Below, piece after piece: positions 48,219-49,604 of a stretch of 49,604 nt of DNA. The position numbers and the translations under genes were made by a program. A model generated the notes under the pieces. The model searched no databases. It saw nothing but the letters and a program-made list of their open reading frames with translations, and was not told the origin of the DNA. The DNA is from Rhodothermia bacterium. Its GTDB lineage: Bacteria; Bacteroidota; Rhodothermia; Rhodothermales; JAAAOL01. The DNA lies in contig JAUIDY010000033.1 in the NCBI GenBank assembly GCA_030428385.1, positions 1 to 49,604 on the forward strand. The letters run 5' to 3'. Each line of letters begins with the position of its first letter. Position 1 is the stretch's first letter.

Positions 48219-49604
48219 ATGACTAAACGCCATAAAACCTACCGCCTCAGCGCGCTATTGCTGATGCTGATGGTGCCGTTCTGGGTGCCCACCGCGCAGG
48301 CGCAGACTGCCGAAGACGCCATCCGTTTCACTGAGCGTTTCCCCGCTACGGGGGCACGCATGATCGGGATGGGCGGGGCCGGGGGTGCTGGCATTGCCGA
48401 CCCCTCCGCGTTTTTCACCAACCCAGCTGGTCTCGGCTACTTCCGCTCGTCGCTGTTCTCGGGTTCGCTCAACACGTTTGCGACCACCGACGAGGCGTTT
48501 TCTCCGGCCTTCAACACCACGTTCGACAGCGATGGCAGCGCCACGCAAATTGGCAATATTGCGTACATCTACAAAGCGCCCACGCGCCAGGGCTCACTGG
48601 TGATTGGCGGGGCCTTTAATCAGGTCAGCAGCTTCGAGCGCGACTTGTTTATTCAGGGGCTCAACAACCAGAGTTCGATCACGACGACGTTCCTGCCCTT
48701 CAACGACGAGTTCGCCATCGACAACAACGGCAATGCGGACCTGCTCAACGATTACGCCTTTGCCGGTTTTTTGGGCGGGGCCATCGAGTATTTCCCTGAG
48801 TTCTTAGAGGAAGATCCCAACGCCTACCCATTCCTCGAAGCCGTCACACCGGGGACGACGATTGAACAGACATCCTCCGTGATCGAGGAAGGACGCATGA
48901 ACGAACTCAGCCTTGGCGGGGCCGCCGAAGCCACGCGCGGTGTGATGGTGGGCGTGTCGGCGAACCTTGTCTTTGGGCAGTATGACCTGCTGAACACCTT
49001 CGAGGAAGTGGATGTCAACAACGAAAACCGACCCGAAGATTACACGGTCATTACGGGCAACGGCCTGCTGGAAGGTTTTGACGCCTTTGAGGCGCGGCAG
49101 ACGCTGGAAACCGATCTGGTGGGTGTCAATCTGCGGGCGGGAGTCTCCGGGCAGGTGGCCGACGACGTGCGTGTGGGCGTGACCATCGAGACGCCCACGT
49201 ATTACGAGGTGGAGGAGCAATTCACCACCGAATACACCACCTTCTTCGACTTCGGCGGCGACCTGTCGTTTGGCCTTGATCCCGACGACTCGTTTGGGAA
49301 CGGTGAGTTTGACTACACCATTACCACGCCGTGGCGGCTGGGTGCCGGCATAGGCTTCGACGCGGACGACTTCTCGGTGATGGCCGATGTGGAGTTTGTC
49401 GACTGGAGCGAACTCGAACTCGACGCCGACATCGACCGGGCGCTTGTCGACTGGGTTCTGGAGCGCCTCGCCAAGCGCGCCGGGCGGTATGTACACGATC
49501 GTCCCGCTCACCGCGTACTCAGCCGCGGCGCCGTCCGGGACGAGCGCGGCGTCTACCACAACGGGGAACTCGAAGCGCACGACGCCGTCGATCGGCGCGG
49601 TGGC
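48219..49604 (+). CDS. OmpP1/FadL/TodX-like outer-membrane protein, 3' truncated by window end
   Basis: The frame runs open from ATG 48219 to the last base, 462 codons, so the gene is incomplete. A signal peptide (LSALLLMLMVPFWVPTAQAQ, residues 10-29) precedes the family hallmark ATGARMIGMGGAGGAGIADPSAFFTNPAGLGYF (about 40-72). That hallmark is typical of FadL-like hydrophobic-compound channels and related Bacteroidota porins. Alternating beta-strand pattern follows to about residue 405 (WRLGAGIGFDADDFSVMADVEFVDWSELELDADIDR). The final roughly 55 codons (LVDWVLERLAKRAGRYVHDRPAHRV...) do not look like barrel strands. They may reflect a frameshift, a misjoin near 49440-49480, or a genuinely divergent tail. 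Confidence 0.75.
   Translation, partial: MTKRHKTYRLSALLLMLMVPFWVPTAQAQTAEDAIRFTERFPATGARMIGMGGAGGAGIADPSAFFTNPAGLGYFRSSLFSGSLNTFATTDEAFSPAFNTTFDSDGSATQIGNIAYIYKAPTRQGSLVIGGAFNQVSSFERDLFIQGLNNQSSITTTFLPFNDEFAIDNNGNADLLNDYAFAGFLGGAIEYFPEFLEEDPNAYPFLEAVTPGTTIEQTSSVIEEGRMNELSLGGAAEATRGVMVGVSANLVFGQYDLLNTFEEVDVNNENRPEDYTVITGNGLLEGFDAFEARQTLETDLVGVNLRAGVSGQVADDVRVGVTIETPTYYEVEEQFTTEYTTFFDFGGDLSFGLDPDDSFGNGEFDYTITTPWRLGAGIGFDADDFSVMADVEFVDWSELELDADIDRALVDWVLERLAKRAGRYVHDRPAHRVLSRGAVRDERGVYHNGELEAHDAVDRRGG

Overview
The window is about 49.6 kb of moderately GC-rich DNA from a Gram-negative bacterium. It is most likely a member of the Rhodothermota/Bacteroidota lineage (Rhodothermales-like). The evidence is the gene set: a TonB-dependent receptor with a carboxypeptidase-regulatory N-terminal domain, lipoproteins, ribonuclease Y, a CcmF-type heme lyase, DUF6090-like and DUF5683-like proteins, an insertion-less prolyl-tRNA synthetase, and few Shine-Dalgarno sites. 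The taxon is inferred from the genes, not from a search.

Layout. 1-4.3 kb: tail of a MacA-like adaptor, a MacB/LolD-type ABC ATPase, a secreted alpha/beta hydrolase, a HEAT-like protein and the tRNA pseudouridine synthase TruC. 4.5-17.7 kb: a plant-polysaccharide island, all on the + strand. It holds a GntR/FadR regulator, GH115, GH43, GH95, a glucarate-dehydratase-like enolase, GH67 alpha-glucuronidase and a UxuB-like SDR. Together these would strip (4-O-methyl)glucuronate and pentoses or fucose from decorated xylan and feed the uronate into central metabolism. 17.7-25.7 kb: a VOC protein, LexA with candidate operators, RecO, a ComEA-like HhH protein, an ArsR regulator, the CcmF-like heme lyase, a BON-OmpA protein and a coiled-coil HhH membrane protein.

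25.7-38 kb is a minus-strand translation and cell-division block. In transcription order it reads tRNA-Val, thrS, infC, rpmI, rplT, pheS, pheT, zapB-like, zapA, two DUF6090 paralogues, a structured non-coding RNA (6S candidate) and rny. The order thrS-infC-rpmI-rplT-pheST matches E. coli. I read two leader-peptide attenuators in it. One precedes pheS: a 19-residue peptide with tandem Phe codons and mutually exclusive antiterminator and terminator pairings. The other precedes thrS: a 22-residue peptide with four Thr codons in six, followed by a strong terminator. infC has no ATG, GTG, TTG or CTG start that keeps its conserved N-terminus, so it probably starts at an AUC/AUU codon. A further terminator sits in the rpmI leader, where L20 autoregulation would be expected.

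38-49.6 kb: a nitroreductase, a large palindromic intergenic repeat, a DUF5683-like protein, endonuclease V, a TonB-dependent receptor, a PAP2-like membrane protein, a small lipoprotein, proS, a Tyr-rich then Ser/Arg-repeat lipoprotein, and an OmpP1/FadL-like barrel that runs off the end of the window.

All calls come from reading the sequence; no database search was run.
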